Source: Xiphophorus maculatus
Taxonomy: Eukaryota; Chordata; Actinopteri; Cyprinodontiformes; Poeciliidae
Direction of reading: 5' to 3'
Length of the DNA: 64,000 nucleotides
Assembly (NCBI RefSeq): GCF_002775205.1
Contig: NC_036464.1
Location: forward strand, 1,178,001 to 1,242,000
The position numbers and the translations under genes were made by a program. Of this stretch, positions 54,621-64,000 are shown in pieces (the stretch's first letter is position 1; each line of letters starts with the position of its first letter). Under the pieces are notes generated by a model. The model was not told where the DNA came from, did not search any database, and was given only the letters and a program-made list of their open reading frames with translations.

Positions 54621-57600
54621 TCAATCCACTTTGTCCTTTCCTGGAATGAAGAAAACAAAAGAGCAGCGATATAAAGGAGAAACCCACACAAAGAGGCTAA
54701 ACGCCATGAATAAATGTAACACGTCTCACTCCAGATTTGACTGTTGAGCCGGTCGCCGAGCAGGTAGAGCAGGGACGCCACCGCCATGTTGAAGAAGAAG
54801 AAGCCCAGCAGGCCAGTGGCGCTGAAGTGTCCGAGGAGGGGATACGCCCAAACTCCCACAGCCAGATAAATCCACACGATCCTGAAGAATCGACAAGCAG
54901 GGGGGGGAAAAAATGTTTTTTTAAGGTTTATTTGTGGTGTTTGGTGATCTCGCACTATCTTATGTAAGTATTTACAAAAAACTGCAGCTTAATAATAAAA
55001 AAATAATCTGCATCAAGCTTTGTGGTTCTGGTTTGTCCACTGAAACACAGAGGAAGACGTTTTGCTTCCTATCAAAAGGTTGAAAAGAAGCGTTTATCCT
55101 CCAGATCACGTTGCTGCTGATGGTTCAAAGACTGATGCATTTCTTACACATTAAGATTCAAGCAAAGACGGATTTTTTTTAAAACCTGCTTGATTTTGGG
55201 CTGAAACAATTAATCAGATTAATCGTGATGGATTGATTTTTGAAATATCCACCAACTAATTAAATAATTGATTAATTGTTAATCAGGTTCTAAAAAAGGC
55301 AGTTTGCTGAAAGAACAACACAGTGGGAAACTGCACAGAAAATATATAAATTATGCATTTAGATAAAAAAAAAAACCCTTTTCTGTAAATCTGTTCTACT
55401 CAAAACTCCTGTTCAGTTTTAGCTTCTCCTGCTCCTCATAAATACCTTTTGCTCTCCAATTATTAATCAGTTAATCCAAAATCAAATCACCAGATCAGTC
55501 GTACGCTGTATTGATGCTACGCCAGGTAGAAGGGCTGAGATGTTCACATGTTGATGTCAGAAGGATTATCAACCGCTCACTAACGGAATGCTTTTAGGCA
55601 GTAAAGCATTTATTTTCTTACTTTAAAAAGTAAAAAGAAAAGATGTTAAATTATTTGCATCTTCTAATGTTCTTCTAAAATTGTATGAAAAAGGCTTAAG
55701 TGTTTAAATGAAAAACCTGAAGAATGTGTCAATTTTTTTACCCAATTAATCAATTAATTATCAGAAAAATCAATTAATCATCAGAATAATTAATTAATCA
55801 TCAGAATAATTGATTATTAAAGTAACTGTTAGTTGCAGCCGAAACAAACTGACTTTTAAAGCAGTTCTGCAACATTTCTGTGACCTAAAAACAGTCTTCT
55901 GATCACAAGTTGAAAGGTTAAAGAGAGGATATGATGTTTCTCGCTCTGAGATGAGATGGTAGCACGCGGCCGCCAGGTTTGAATCCCAGTCTGCGCTCTG
56001 TCTGCATCTCTTTCTCATGTTCTCCTGGGCATGCTTAGGTTTTCTCCTGGTACTCCACTTTCCTCCAATAACCAAAAACACACGACTGTTAGGTTTTTTT
56101 TTTAGCTGTAACAGGATTTTAACATCAACATGTGAAACGCTCAGCACTTTCTGAGCTGAGCGTTTCACATGTTATTCGATGTTATTCATCACGGTACTGA
56201 TGAATAACATCAGTACCGTGTATGGCTGATCTGGTGATTATTTTTTAGGATTAAATGATTAATAATTGCATAGAAAAAGATGCTTAATATATTTTTTTCT
56301 ACAGAATTTGGTGAAGCTAAACTGCCGTTTAAGGAAAATTTTTACAGACAGAAAGGTTTTTACTTCTTATTGTAAATATTTTTGTACAGTTTTAGTTCAA
56401 TTGCAGCTTTTATTATGTTGTTTTTTCAGCAAATTTACCTTTTATGAGTCTTTATACTCTTTAGTAGATTAGTAATTAATTGATTAGGATTAATCCGATC
56501 AATTGTTTCAGCCCCAGCTTTTTTGGTCAGTTATTTTCAGATATTAATGAATAACATTTATTGATTTATGTTGAAGTCTAAGTGCTGAGTTTTGACCTGA
56601 CGTTCCTCCGAGATAGAAAATGGGAGGAAAAATCCCGTCCAGCTGGGAAGAAACCTAACTTTGCGCCACAGTGACCCCAGTTTCACATGCAGCCAAACCG
56701 GTTTCACTCCGGAGCTCTGGACGTGTTTACAGTAACAGCTGACTCAGCGCTCACCAGGATAAATAAGCCAAGCCCACGACTGATAGCGCTGCCAGGGCAT
56801 GCCTCGTCTGTGGGTACGTGTGAGGCTGCACCAGCACTTCTCCAAGCAAAACAGGAAGGATCGATGTGTGCTGTGAAAACACCGGAGCAGAGGCACAGTG
56901 AGCACAGCGAGGTTAGGTCAGGAAAACCAGATAGAAAGGAAATAAAGCAGAATAGATACCATGGCGTGGTTTATCCAGGGAGGGAAGAAGGCATCGATGG
57001 TTGCTGGGTAGATTAACTCTCTGTCATAGGCAAAGACCGTCCAGAAGAACACGACCACAAACTACAGGGATTCAGAGGCCACAGTTAGTGCAGAGTACTA
57101 CTTTTTTAACATATTTTATTATTTTATAGTAGTAGAACACATTAAAACACAATTTTTCTTGTTATGATTGTAACTTATGGAGTAAAAATCATAACATGTT
57201 ATCTCTGGGTTCTTCCTCCCACAGTCCAAAAACATGACTGTCAGGTTAATCAGTTTATCCAAATTGCTCATATAAATACTTTTTTTTTTAATTTCTGTGT
57301 TTATAAAAAAGCTATTTCAGGTCAGGATTAAATTAGGACACCCCTATATTTAATCCAAATCAAAATGACACAGAGGTGTAAAACATTTGGAATAAGAGTT
57401 TCTCTGTTTAAACCCATTAGACAGTTAGCTTTCTGTGATTCTGAAATGAAACAGAACATTGTGCTGAGATCCAAGCAGCCGGATGAAACCTTCAGTAAGT
57501 AGATTGCAGGAGTTTAAGAGTCTGGTGGCATTTAAAGAGCTTAAAGTTAACCTTAAAAGGCCAACATACCCAGATCTGGTTGGCATGCAAAAGTTTGTCC

Positions 57601-58629
57601 TGCAGACAGACTGACTGCAAGATGCAGAGGGAAATTTCCCCAAACCATAAAACATCAGCAGCAGGCTACTTGTACTGTTGATTGGAGGTTCCACTTTTTG
57701 ATGAGTAATGGAAAGAGAAAACTTTTGCTTTCTGAGAAGAACTTAAAGGCCTGAGTCAATACTGTCAGAGAAAGAAGACAAATGTCCAGACTGCTGGAAG
57801 AAATGTTTCTGAAAACTGAATCAACTGGACACCAGAACCTGAGAACACGCAGGAAAATCCTCTCACACCAACAGTGCAGCACAGAGCAGCTGTGTATCAG
57901 ATTATGTTTCAGGAATATTTGAGACTATCTGTTAGAAAATATACAAAGCTGAACCACAACTGGACCCAAAAACGTTAAAATGTAGCAGGAAATATATTTA
58001 TAAACAAACAATTTCAGGTAAGAACTCACATTTATTTCCACTCAAAATGACACAAAGGTGTAAAACATTTTGCTCTCATACTAAACTGAACTGAGTATAA
58101 AAAATATGGAAAGTTATGAGTTATTCACTTCTTGATTTTACATATTGTAGAGAAATCAATACACGAGATTAGACCTTAAATGCAAATATTAATAAAGAAC
58201 TGCCTTTTTTAATTATAAAATAGTTTAGTAAATAAATAAAAAAGATGAATTCAGTGGCAGGATTTTCTCACCGTCCCTACAGGGAAGGCAAAGACGGAGA
58301 AGAGGAGGTCTTTCCATCTGTTCAGCACGCTCTCTGCCTTCTTCCCTGGTTGGAGATCGTTCACTGCTGCCAGGCCAAAGAACATCATTTGCAATAACTG
58401 AGAAAACACCAGCAAAATTATTCAGCTTCACCTGTACGACATATTCACCACAGTCATCACTGCTAATCGTGCTCACCAAGTTCAGGAAGGTGAGGTACTT
58501 CCATGGTCCTCCATAGACGAAGAGTCCTGCAGGTAGCTCCTCTCCATCCTTTGCTGCCAGATAATTCACAATGAAAGTGTACCAGCCGAACGCTGAGATG
58601 TGGAACGCCGCCCTCAGGGTGGAAGGCAT
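54621..58629 (-). CDS. adtrp: adtrp-like fatty-acid-ester hydrolase (AIG1/ADTRP family)
   Basis: Multi-pass membrane threonine hydrolase; family members cleave fatty acid esters of hydroxy fatty acids (FAHFA). Exons (minus): 58629-58477, 58397-58272, 57061-56960, 56870-56755, 54881-54730, 54640-54621; they sum to 669 nt, 222 residues (human ADTRP 230). The catalytic pair fits the family: Thr47 in GGPWKYLTFLNL (same number as human ADTRP) and His128 in NHAMHT. Other landmarks: [66 protein letters not shown] and LLYLLGDRLNSQIW. ADTRP rather than AIG1 is favoured by the N-terminus (WYTF, KDGEE). It ends RKDKVD after a 20-nt last exon. No defect was seen. Confidence 0.9.
55197..55838 (+). mobile_element. 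MITE family R3, copy 2 (adtrp intron)
   Basis: Starts GGGCTGAAACAATTAATCAG and ends TTAGTTGCAGCC. It shares its length with copies at 49455 and (partly) 21700 and 56225. The inner right part is a run of AATTAATCATCAGAATAATT units. Class is unresolved. Confidence 0.6.
55915..56105 (+). repeat. SINE-like fragment
   Basis: GGTTTGAATCCCAG (like a tRNA B box), then CATGTTCTCCTGGGCATG, TTTTCTCCTGGTACTCC and ACGACTGTTAGG: the order of a widespread fish short repeat. A second scrap (CCTCCCACAGTCCAAAAACA) lies near 57210. Confidence 0.45.
56127..56220. repeat. Cluster of overlapping perfect palindromes
   Basis: AACATGTGAAACGCTCAG (56127-56144) pairs perfectly with 56156-56173. GATGTTATTCATCA (56178-56191) pairs with 56198-56211. 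CACGGTACTGATG (56190-56202) pairs with 56208-56220. The last two hairpins overlap and exclude each other. Confidence 0.85.
56225..56513 (-). mobile_element. MITE family R3, copy 4 (truncated, minus)
   Basis: Its minus strand begins GGGCTGAAACAATTGATCGG and shares the AAATTTGCTGAAAAAACAAC block with copy 2. It lies just beyond the palindrome cluster, inverted relative to copy 2. Confidence 0.5.
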
Positions 58630-60640
58630 TTTTAAAGCTTGTGTTGAACAAAAATAAATGATTAGAAACTCTGGAGAACTAATCTAAACGAGCCCAAGTA
58701 TTCCCTTCAGATGTGAGGTATTTCAGGCAGAGCAGGTCTTTATAGATTAGTGTGATTCAGTCCAAGCTTATTAAGATGTTGGTGACACGCAAAGTGACAT
58801 TTTTAGACAAGAGGCCTTCTGTTTGTTATGAAACGTAACATATCTTCTTTCACAATCAACCCTCTGAGACATGTGACTGAACGGTGAATTTATTCACTCT
58901 GGGAGCCTGTTAATCTGTTTCACAAGAGAAGAACTGAAAAGTACAGCAAGTCCCGTTTCTCTGCGTTAAGTCTTTCAAAACCAGCATTTGGTGTTATTAC
59001 AGGGGAGCTGGGCTTACTTGGTTATAGTGTCAAATTTTAAAAATCAACAAATCATCCAGAAAAGTTATAATTATTCTACACAAAGCTGCATGAAATATGC
59101 AGAAACAAAAAGAAATTTACCCTTTTTACATTTTGTCAAATTAAATCTATAAAAATAAAAGTATTTTATGGGATAAACAAACATAAAATAATGCATAATT
59201 AAATTAAATGTAAAAATATTTAAAGTGTGCCTGTGGATTTTGCTCCTATTTGTCTTTTCCCTTTATATAAAATCCTGTGCAACCAGCTGCATTCAGATGC
59301 CATTTATCAATAGTTTCACCCAAAGTCATTTTTCCATGAGTAACCTTTAAAATAATTTACTAAATAAATATTCTTATATATTTGTTCACATTCATAAAGA
59401 ATAGATTTGTATAATTTAGTGTTATTTTTTATATTGTGAATCTATGATAGCATTTCCTGGAGTGTCCTAACTTGACTTGTGAACCACTCTATCGCCACAA
59501 GGGGGCAGTATTACATTACACGTTGATATAATGCAAATACTTAAAGGTGACAGTAATCGGTTTTAACAAGGTTAGATTTTCATCATCTTATTTTTGAAAA
59601 AGTAATCCTAAATATTATTTCTGACATTCATATGTTTTAACCAAAAACATTTATAAAAAAACCCAATAATTTAAGGAACAACAAACTAATATTTTGTGGC
59701 CAATCTATGACCTTGTTGCAAAAAACCCTCCATAAAAATATCCTCAGTGGGGCGCTAGAGATTGATGAATTTATAACTTATAATGTGTGAGTCTGATCTA
59801 TTTCACCATCCTCTTTCTTACATCTAACCATCAGCAGCAAAGGTACGACCCAGTTCCCATCAAGAAAGCAAAGACCTGCAACATCTCATCCAGGTGAAGC
59901 AGAGCAGCCTGCAGCCTTCAGGCCTCCTGGATCCCCAGGATTTAGATTAAACTCTGTGGAAAGAATCAGATGTATAGTTTGACCTGAATTTTCAGTCTAA
60001 AAAATAAAGAATATTAAATTCTTTCACAAGTGAGTCTGTTTTGTTCACATTAGAAACAGTTGATTAATCTTGGACAGATCTGAAAGTTAACTAAATCTAA
60101 TGAACAGCAAATTTTCATATATTTAGGAGACCTGATCAAATCAACCAGGTCCCATCGTTTCCTCTTCATTGTTCACTTTGTGTGGAAAACATTTAAAAAA
60201 TGGAAAGCATTTTTCTGTGTGAATATTTAATATTTATATTTAATCTGCTCAGTTCATGAAAATGCAGGAAACCAATTCCAATACTTTAGTTTTTATTGGG
60301 GAATAAAATGCATAAATATTACTCAATCACAGTATAAGCACTACAGAGAATTAAAGAAGGTTCCTGTTAACAGGCACAAAATCACATTTTCAATATTTTC
60401 CAGAGTCAATTTAATCACATAAAGAGGAACACAGTATTTACATTCTTACTGAACAGATTTTAAGTAATTTTCTATTGATTCACAGACATGTACTGGACAA
60501 ACAAAGACAAAATAGGTTTCTTACCACACAATGGAATGTAAAGTTCAAACATAAATAATTATTTTCAAACCATGAACATTCATCCAAAAATTGGTTGTGG
60601 TGCCAACATTTAAAAATTCTTCAAAACTAAACACCATGTG
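58630..60640. other. Intergenic upstream of adtrp
   Basis: AT-rich DNA containing a CTCF-like site (59494-59508) and no recognisable exon, RNA gene or transposon end. Confidence 0.5.
59494..59508 (+). promoter_or_regulatory. CTCF-like motif
   Basis: GCCACAAGGGGGCAG matches the CTCF core CCAnnAGGGGGCA. It lies 0.9 kb upstream of adtrp. Confidence 0.4.
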
Positions 60641-60653
60641 AAAAAACTTCAGA

Positions 60654-60895
60654 ACTTATATAGAACTTGCTCCAGGTAACTTTGTGGCAATTCTAACCTC
60701 CTCATAATCCTTTCCCAGTGCAGCCATGTCCTTCCTGGCCTCAGAGAATCCTCCGTCCGCCATGCCCTCACCCTCACGCCAATGAACCAAGGAACGCTTG
60801 GAGTACATCAGATCAATCTTGTGGTGGAGCTGAACCCAGGCCTTTGCAACAGCCATGGTGTTGCTCAACCTTCACACTGCCCTCTGGACCTTTGG
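60654..60895 (-). pseudogene. Alpha-tubulin 3' pseudogene fragment
   Basis: The minus strand encodes a tract clearly derived from the alpha-tubulin C-terminus: Val-Gln-Arg-Ala-Val, then a stop where Cys is expected, then [35 protein letters not shown] and [18 protein letters not shown]. Many normally invariant residues are changed (Ala-Glu-Ala-Trp-Ala-Arg to Ala-Lys-Ala-Trp-Val-Gln), and the acidic tail is replaced by an unrelated end ([12 protein letters not shown]). No introns and only about 80 codons remain, fitting a truncated old pseudogene; a processed origin is likely but not proven. Its 5' end abuts an inverted repeat at 60897. Confidence 0.85.
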
Positions 60896-60896
60896 T

Positions 60897-60992
60897 GTAT
60901 GTGGCCTGTAGGGACTGGAATGTTTTGAATTTATTAGCGATCTATGGGACGGAGGACAATTCTAAACATTCCAGTCCCTATAGACCACATAC
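60897..60992. repeat. Inverted repeat next to the tubulin pseudogene
   Basis: GTATGTGGCCTGTAGGGACT (start of the arm 60897-60925) pairs with the arm at 60964-60992, two mismatches in 29 bp, loop about 38 bp. Confidence 0.85.
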
Positions 60993-61039
60993 AAACGAAG
61001 GAATCTCATAAATACTTTTAGATCAGTCACTATTTACAT

Positions 61040-61201
61040 ACTACAATGATTCCTCTCAATATCCCAGATGAAACTGAGAGGAATCACTTCCTCTCTCACT
61101 TGAGGAATTGAGAGGAATTCCTCAATTGCTAAACACAGAAACGTGTGTCTCTGTCCTGTGTGTCCTGTACACACAGGACAGAGAAACACGTTTCTGTGTT
61201 T
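61040..61201. repeat. Further hairpins, including a 71-bp palindrome
   Basis: GAGGAATTGAGAGGAATTCC (about 61103-61122) belongs to a GAGGAATT/AATTCCTC self-complementary cluster. 61131-61201 is a near-perfect palindrome whose arms start AAACACAGAAACGTGTGTCT and end CACGTTTCTGTGTTT. Confidence 0.8.
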
Positions 61202-61842
61202 AACTGTGATTTATGGATTTAACTGATAAGAAAAAACTCTTCTAGTCTCAAACAAGTTCACTTTGTATCCATTTTTTTTGCCAAGCTACAACAGTTGAAT
61301 ACAAACTACCAATTCTAATAAAATTATGAGAGAGTCAGTTAAAAATATCAATAAACACAGAAATATGGGAGGAAATTTTACTTTTACTCTCAAAATTATC
61401 CACAAGTATTTGGATTCAGAGAAATTCAGTATAATATCTAATAAAATGTCTCTATATTTTTGTACATGTATAGTAAAGACACAACTGGAGCCTCTCTAAA
61501 TTGCCCAATACACTTGTGGAAATCCTAGATATCAGACTATATTTCTCAGGAAAGTCTAAGATTTAATATCAGGAAAACATTTTACAGTAAAACTTGGTAA
61601 AGTGTTGGGAGTACCTGAGAACTCCATGGACCACTGCCTGAAAGGTGATACCTAAGAAGGACATTGCTGTGGATGTATTCGGGATTTGCTACATGTCTTA
61701 AATAATTTGTATCTGCACTGTACAGGACTGTTATAACTTTGAAAATGTTCAATAAATAGAATCTTCAAAATAAAGTGAATGATGTCACCTTGAATGATGA
61801 CGCATTAATATTTCACAGCCAACAGCAGCTGTGCAGTTTGAG
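61202..61842. other. 3' flank of the zinc-finger gene
   Basis: AT-rich; probably 3' UTR. No other feature recognised. Confidence 0.5.
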
Positions 61843-63425
61843 TCATAATAGAGATATTTTCTCTCCTGTGTGGATTATCATATGTGTGCTTAACGTTGAT
61901 TTATGTCTAAATTTGTATCCACAGATCTCACAACAGAAAGGTTTCTCTCCTGTGTGGATTCTCATATGTATGATTAAATGTGATTTTCGGCTACATCTGT
62001 GTCCACAGATATCACAACAGAAAGGTTTCTCTCCTGTGTGGCTTTTCATGTGTCTGTTTAAAAGTGTTTTTCGGTTACATCTGTGTCCACAGATATCACA
62101 ACAGAACGGTTTCTGTCCTGTGTGTATTCTCATGTGTGTGTTTAACTGTGATTTATGGAAAAATCTATGTCCACAGAGGTCACAACAGAAAGGTTTCTGT
62201 CCTGTGTGGATCACCATGTGTCTGTTTAAATTGGCTTTTTGGAAGAATCTGTGTCCACAGATATCACAACAGAACGGTTTTTGTCCTGTATGGATTCTCA
62301 TGTGAGTCTTTAAGTATGATTTATAGCTAAATCTGTTTCCACATACATCACAACAGAAAGGCTTCTGTCGTGTGTGGATCTCCATGTGTGAGATTAATTG
62401 TGCTTTTTTGCTAAATCTATGTCCACAGATATCACAACAAAAAGGTTTCTGTCCTGTGTGGATTATCATGTGTCTGGTTAAATATGATTTTTGGCTAAAT
62501 CTATGCCCACAAATATCACAACAGAAAGGTTTCTCTCCTGTGTGGATTCTCATATGCATAATTAAATTTGCTTTTTGGCTAAATCTATGTCCACAGACAT
62601 CACAACAAAAAGGTTTATGCCCTGTGTGGATTCTCATGTGCATGATTAAATGTGCTCTTTGGTTAAATCTATGCCCACAGATATCACAACAGAAAGGTTT
62701 CTGACCTGTGTGGATTCTCATGTGTGCGGTTAAATATGATTTTTCGCTAAATTTGTGTCCACAGAGATCACAACAGAAAGGTTTCTGCCCTGTGTGGCTT
62801 TTCATGTGCCTACTTAAATTCTGTTTTCTAATAAATGTTTTTCCACAGTCTTCACAGTTAAATTTCTCTCCAGTTTGGACCTTCCTTTGTGAGTCAACAT
62901 TTTTGTACTCTGTAGCACATTTCTTAATATCCAACGAGCTTCGAGACTCTGTTTCTGAATCTGGTTTGTTAGCTTGGTTCCCATCTGACTCAGGCGCTCT
63001 GCTCTCCTTCCAGTCATTGTCCATGTCCTCAGTTTTCAGTCCATAGTCCAAGTGTTTCATCTCAGAGACACGATGCTTTAAATCATCGTCCTCTTCATCC
63101 TTCTTGGTGTCTTCAGGCTCTAAGGAGTTGTAACCATCTTCATGATCTTCTGTCTTGATGGATTCTCCTCCATTGTTTTCTTCAGGAGGTTCTCTGTTTT
63201 TAATTTGGTTTTGATAAAGCTGTGAGAGCAGAGGGGACTGTTTATCATCCTCATTCTTTATGGTACTTTCCATCGCCTCCTTCACATTGAACAGCTCTTC
63301 CTCCTGACTGATACAGACTCTCTCCTCTTCCTCCTTTATGTGGCAGAGCTTAAGGTCACTCAGGTCCACATTAGGTTTTTCATCTTCTGGGGCTTCTTCT
63401 TTAACCACCAGCATCTGGTTCACAT
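61843..63425 (-). CDS. C2H2 zinc-finger protein, 12 fingers, 5' partial
   Basis: Probable nuclear DNA-binding factor of a fish-expanded C2H2 family. The visible exon starts at an acceptor (TTTCCAGCAG) at 63426 and reads (Asp)-Val-Asn-Gln-Met-Leu-Val-Val-Lys-Glu-Glu, an exon start familiar from fish zinc-finger genes, so the true start is in an off-window exon. The first Met here is at 63414. An acidic linker (about 170 residues, with several Lys-x-Glu sumoylation-like motifs: VKEE, IKEE, IKTE) precedes 12 tandem fingers. Finger 1 is FNCEDCGKTF; the rest follow FCCD(I/L/V)CGHRF with TGQKP or TGEKP linkers. Fingers 10 and 11 have Cys instead of the conserved core Phe (CGHRC). Helix residues differ finger to finger (for example RKQNLSR, QRAHLIM, QKSYLTR, HKSTLST). 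No KRAB or SCAN box is visible. Confidence 0.9.
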
Positions 63426-64000
63426 CTGCTGGAAATATTGAAACACATTATACATTTAAAAAAAGTATCTAGACCGTTTCTCAGCTTCAACACTTCTTAC
63501 AGGGGTCTTGACATTAAATTCACACCAGATGTTAGTAACTGTAAAATAATCCTAAAACAACAAGAAAAAAAGCTAAATAGACAACAAAAAACAACAAAAC
63601 TTGATCTAACAGAGAGAATAAGTATTTAAGAAAAGGTTGTCTGAAAGTGCATAAAAAGTAGAACTGTCAATATCAGTGCATGTGATTAGAACATTTTAAT
63701 GCATTATCACAGTAATGCAAATTAATTGATGTGACTATAGCCACAGTTAGCAGCAGCATTTAAAACCGGAAAACCATGATGGTCCCAGAACTGAAAGAGA
63801 ATGGGGTTTGGTCGAAGCGCTCATGTAGAATAACATCTATGTGTACGAACTCAATATCTCACATGTTGCACATTCACAAGCAAGAACTACGACTGCGTGC
63901 ATATTTATATTTCAAGTTCACAAAGTTAGGCATAGTGATTGATCGTAATTCATTTTTTGATCAGCTGACAGTACTAAAAGAAAAATAAGCAATGTCTTTC
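63426..64000. other. Intron or 5' region of the zinc-finger gene
   Basis: AT-rich. I looked on the minus strand for an upstream exon with a donor and found none that I can support. Confidence 0.5.

Noticed and set aside
55960-55990. tRNA-like B box (GGTTTGAATCCCAG)
   Set aside because: No cloverleaf or matching A box at tRNA spacing; the downstream sequence follows a known fish short-repeat pattern instead.
61775-62704. Long plus-strand frames rich in Cys-Pro-Gln-Ile-Ser-Gln-Gln repeats
   Set aside because: They are the antisense of the tandem zinc-finger array; the repeat period equals one finger.

Overview
This is vertebrate nuclear DNA, most likely from a teleost fish. Genes are spliced with GT-AG introns (one GC-AG). 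Six proteins match vertebrate families by exon structure and sequence: IKZF1, FIGNL1, TTL, COX5B, HERC4 and ADTRP. The background is full of Tc1-like transposons, piggyBac/hAT-type MITEs and microsatellites typical of fish. A seventh gene is a fish-style C2H2 zinc-finger gene without a KRAB box in view. No bacterial genes, CRISPR arrays or retrovirus/LTR elements were recognised.

Layout. 1-3967: upstream intron of ikzf1, with one Tc1-like and one piggyBac-like element. 3968-10432 (+): the last five coding exons of ikzf1 (Ikaros); the first exons are off the window. 10433-19486: intergenic, repeat-rich. 19487-21370 (-): single-exon coding region of fignl1, tail-to-tail with ikzf1 (the IKZF1-FIGNL1 pairing known in tetrapods). 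25101-29231 (+): ttl in seven coding exons, head-to-head with fignl1. 32.7-35.2 kb: a large inverted duplication whose arms each carry a complete 298-nt 7SL (SRP) RNA gene, with a piggyBac-like MITE between them. 35752-37061 (+): cox5b in four exons. 38484-49307 (-): herc4 in 23 coding exons plus an upstream UTR exon. 53771-54273 (+): an unrecognised 81-residue, four-exon small secreted or membrane protein. 54621-58629 (-): adtrp-like fatty-acid-ester hydrolase. 60.65-60.9 kb (-): alpha-tubulin pseudogene fragment. 61843-63425 (-): 12-finger zinc-finger gene, 5' end off the window.

The genes do not form a pathway. They are ordinary housekeeping or developmental loci: a lymphoid transcription factor, a RAD51-regulating AAA+ ATPase, tubulin tyrosination, the respiratory chain, ubiquitin ligation, lipid-ester hydrolysis and SRP RNA. 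The points most worth a second look are the inverted 7SL pair (identical cores, only one with a correctly placed CRE), the MITE between them with four perfect GGTCAnnnTGACC palindromes (oestrogen-response-element-like), the unnamed small gene with all phase-0 introns, two GC-rich octamer-bearing islands near ikzf1, and clusters of snap-back palindromes near adtrp and the tubulin pseudogene. Exon boundaries were read by eye from frame continuity, splice consensus and remembered family sequences; no search was run.
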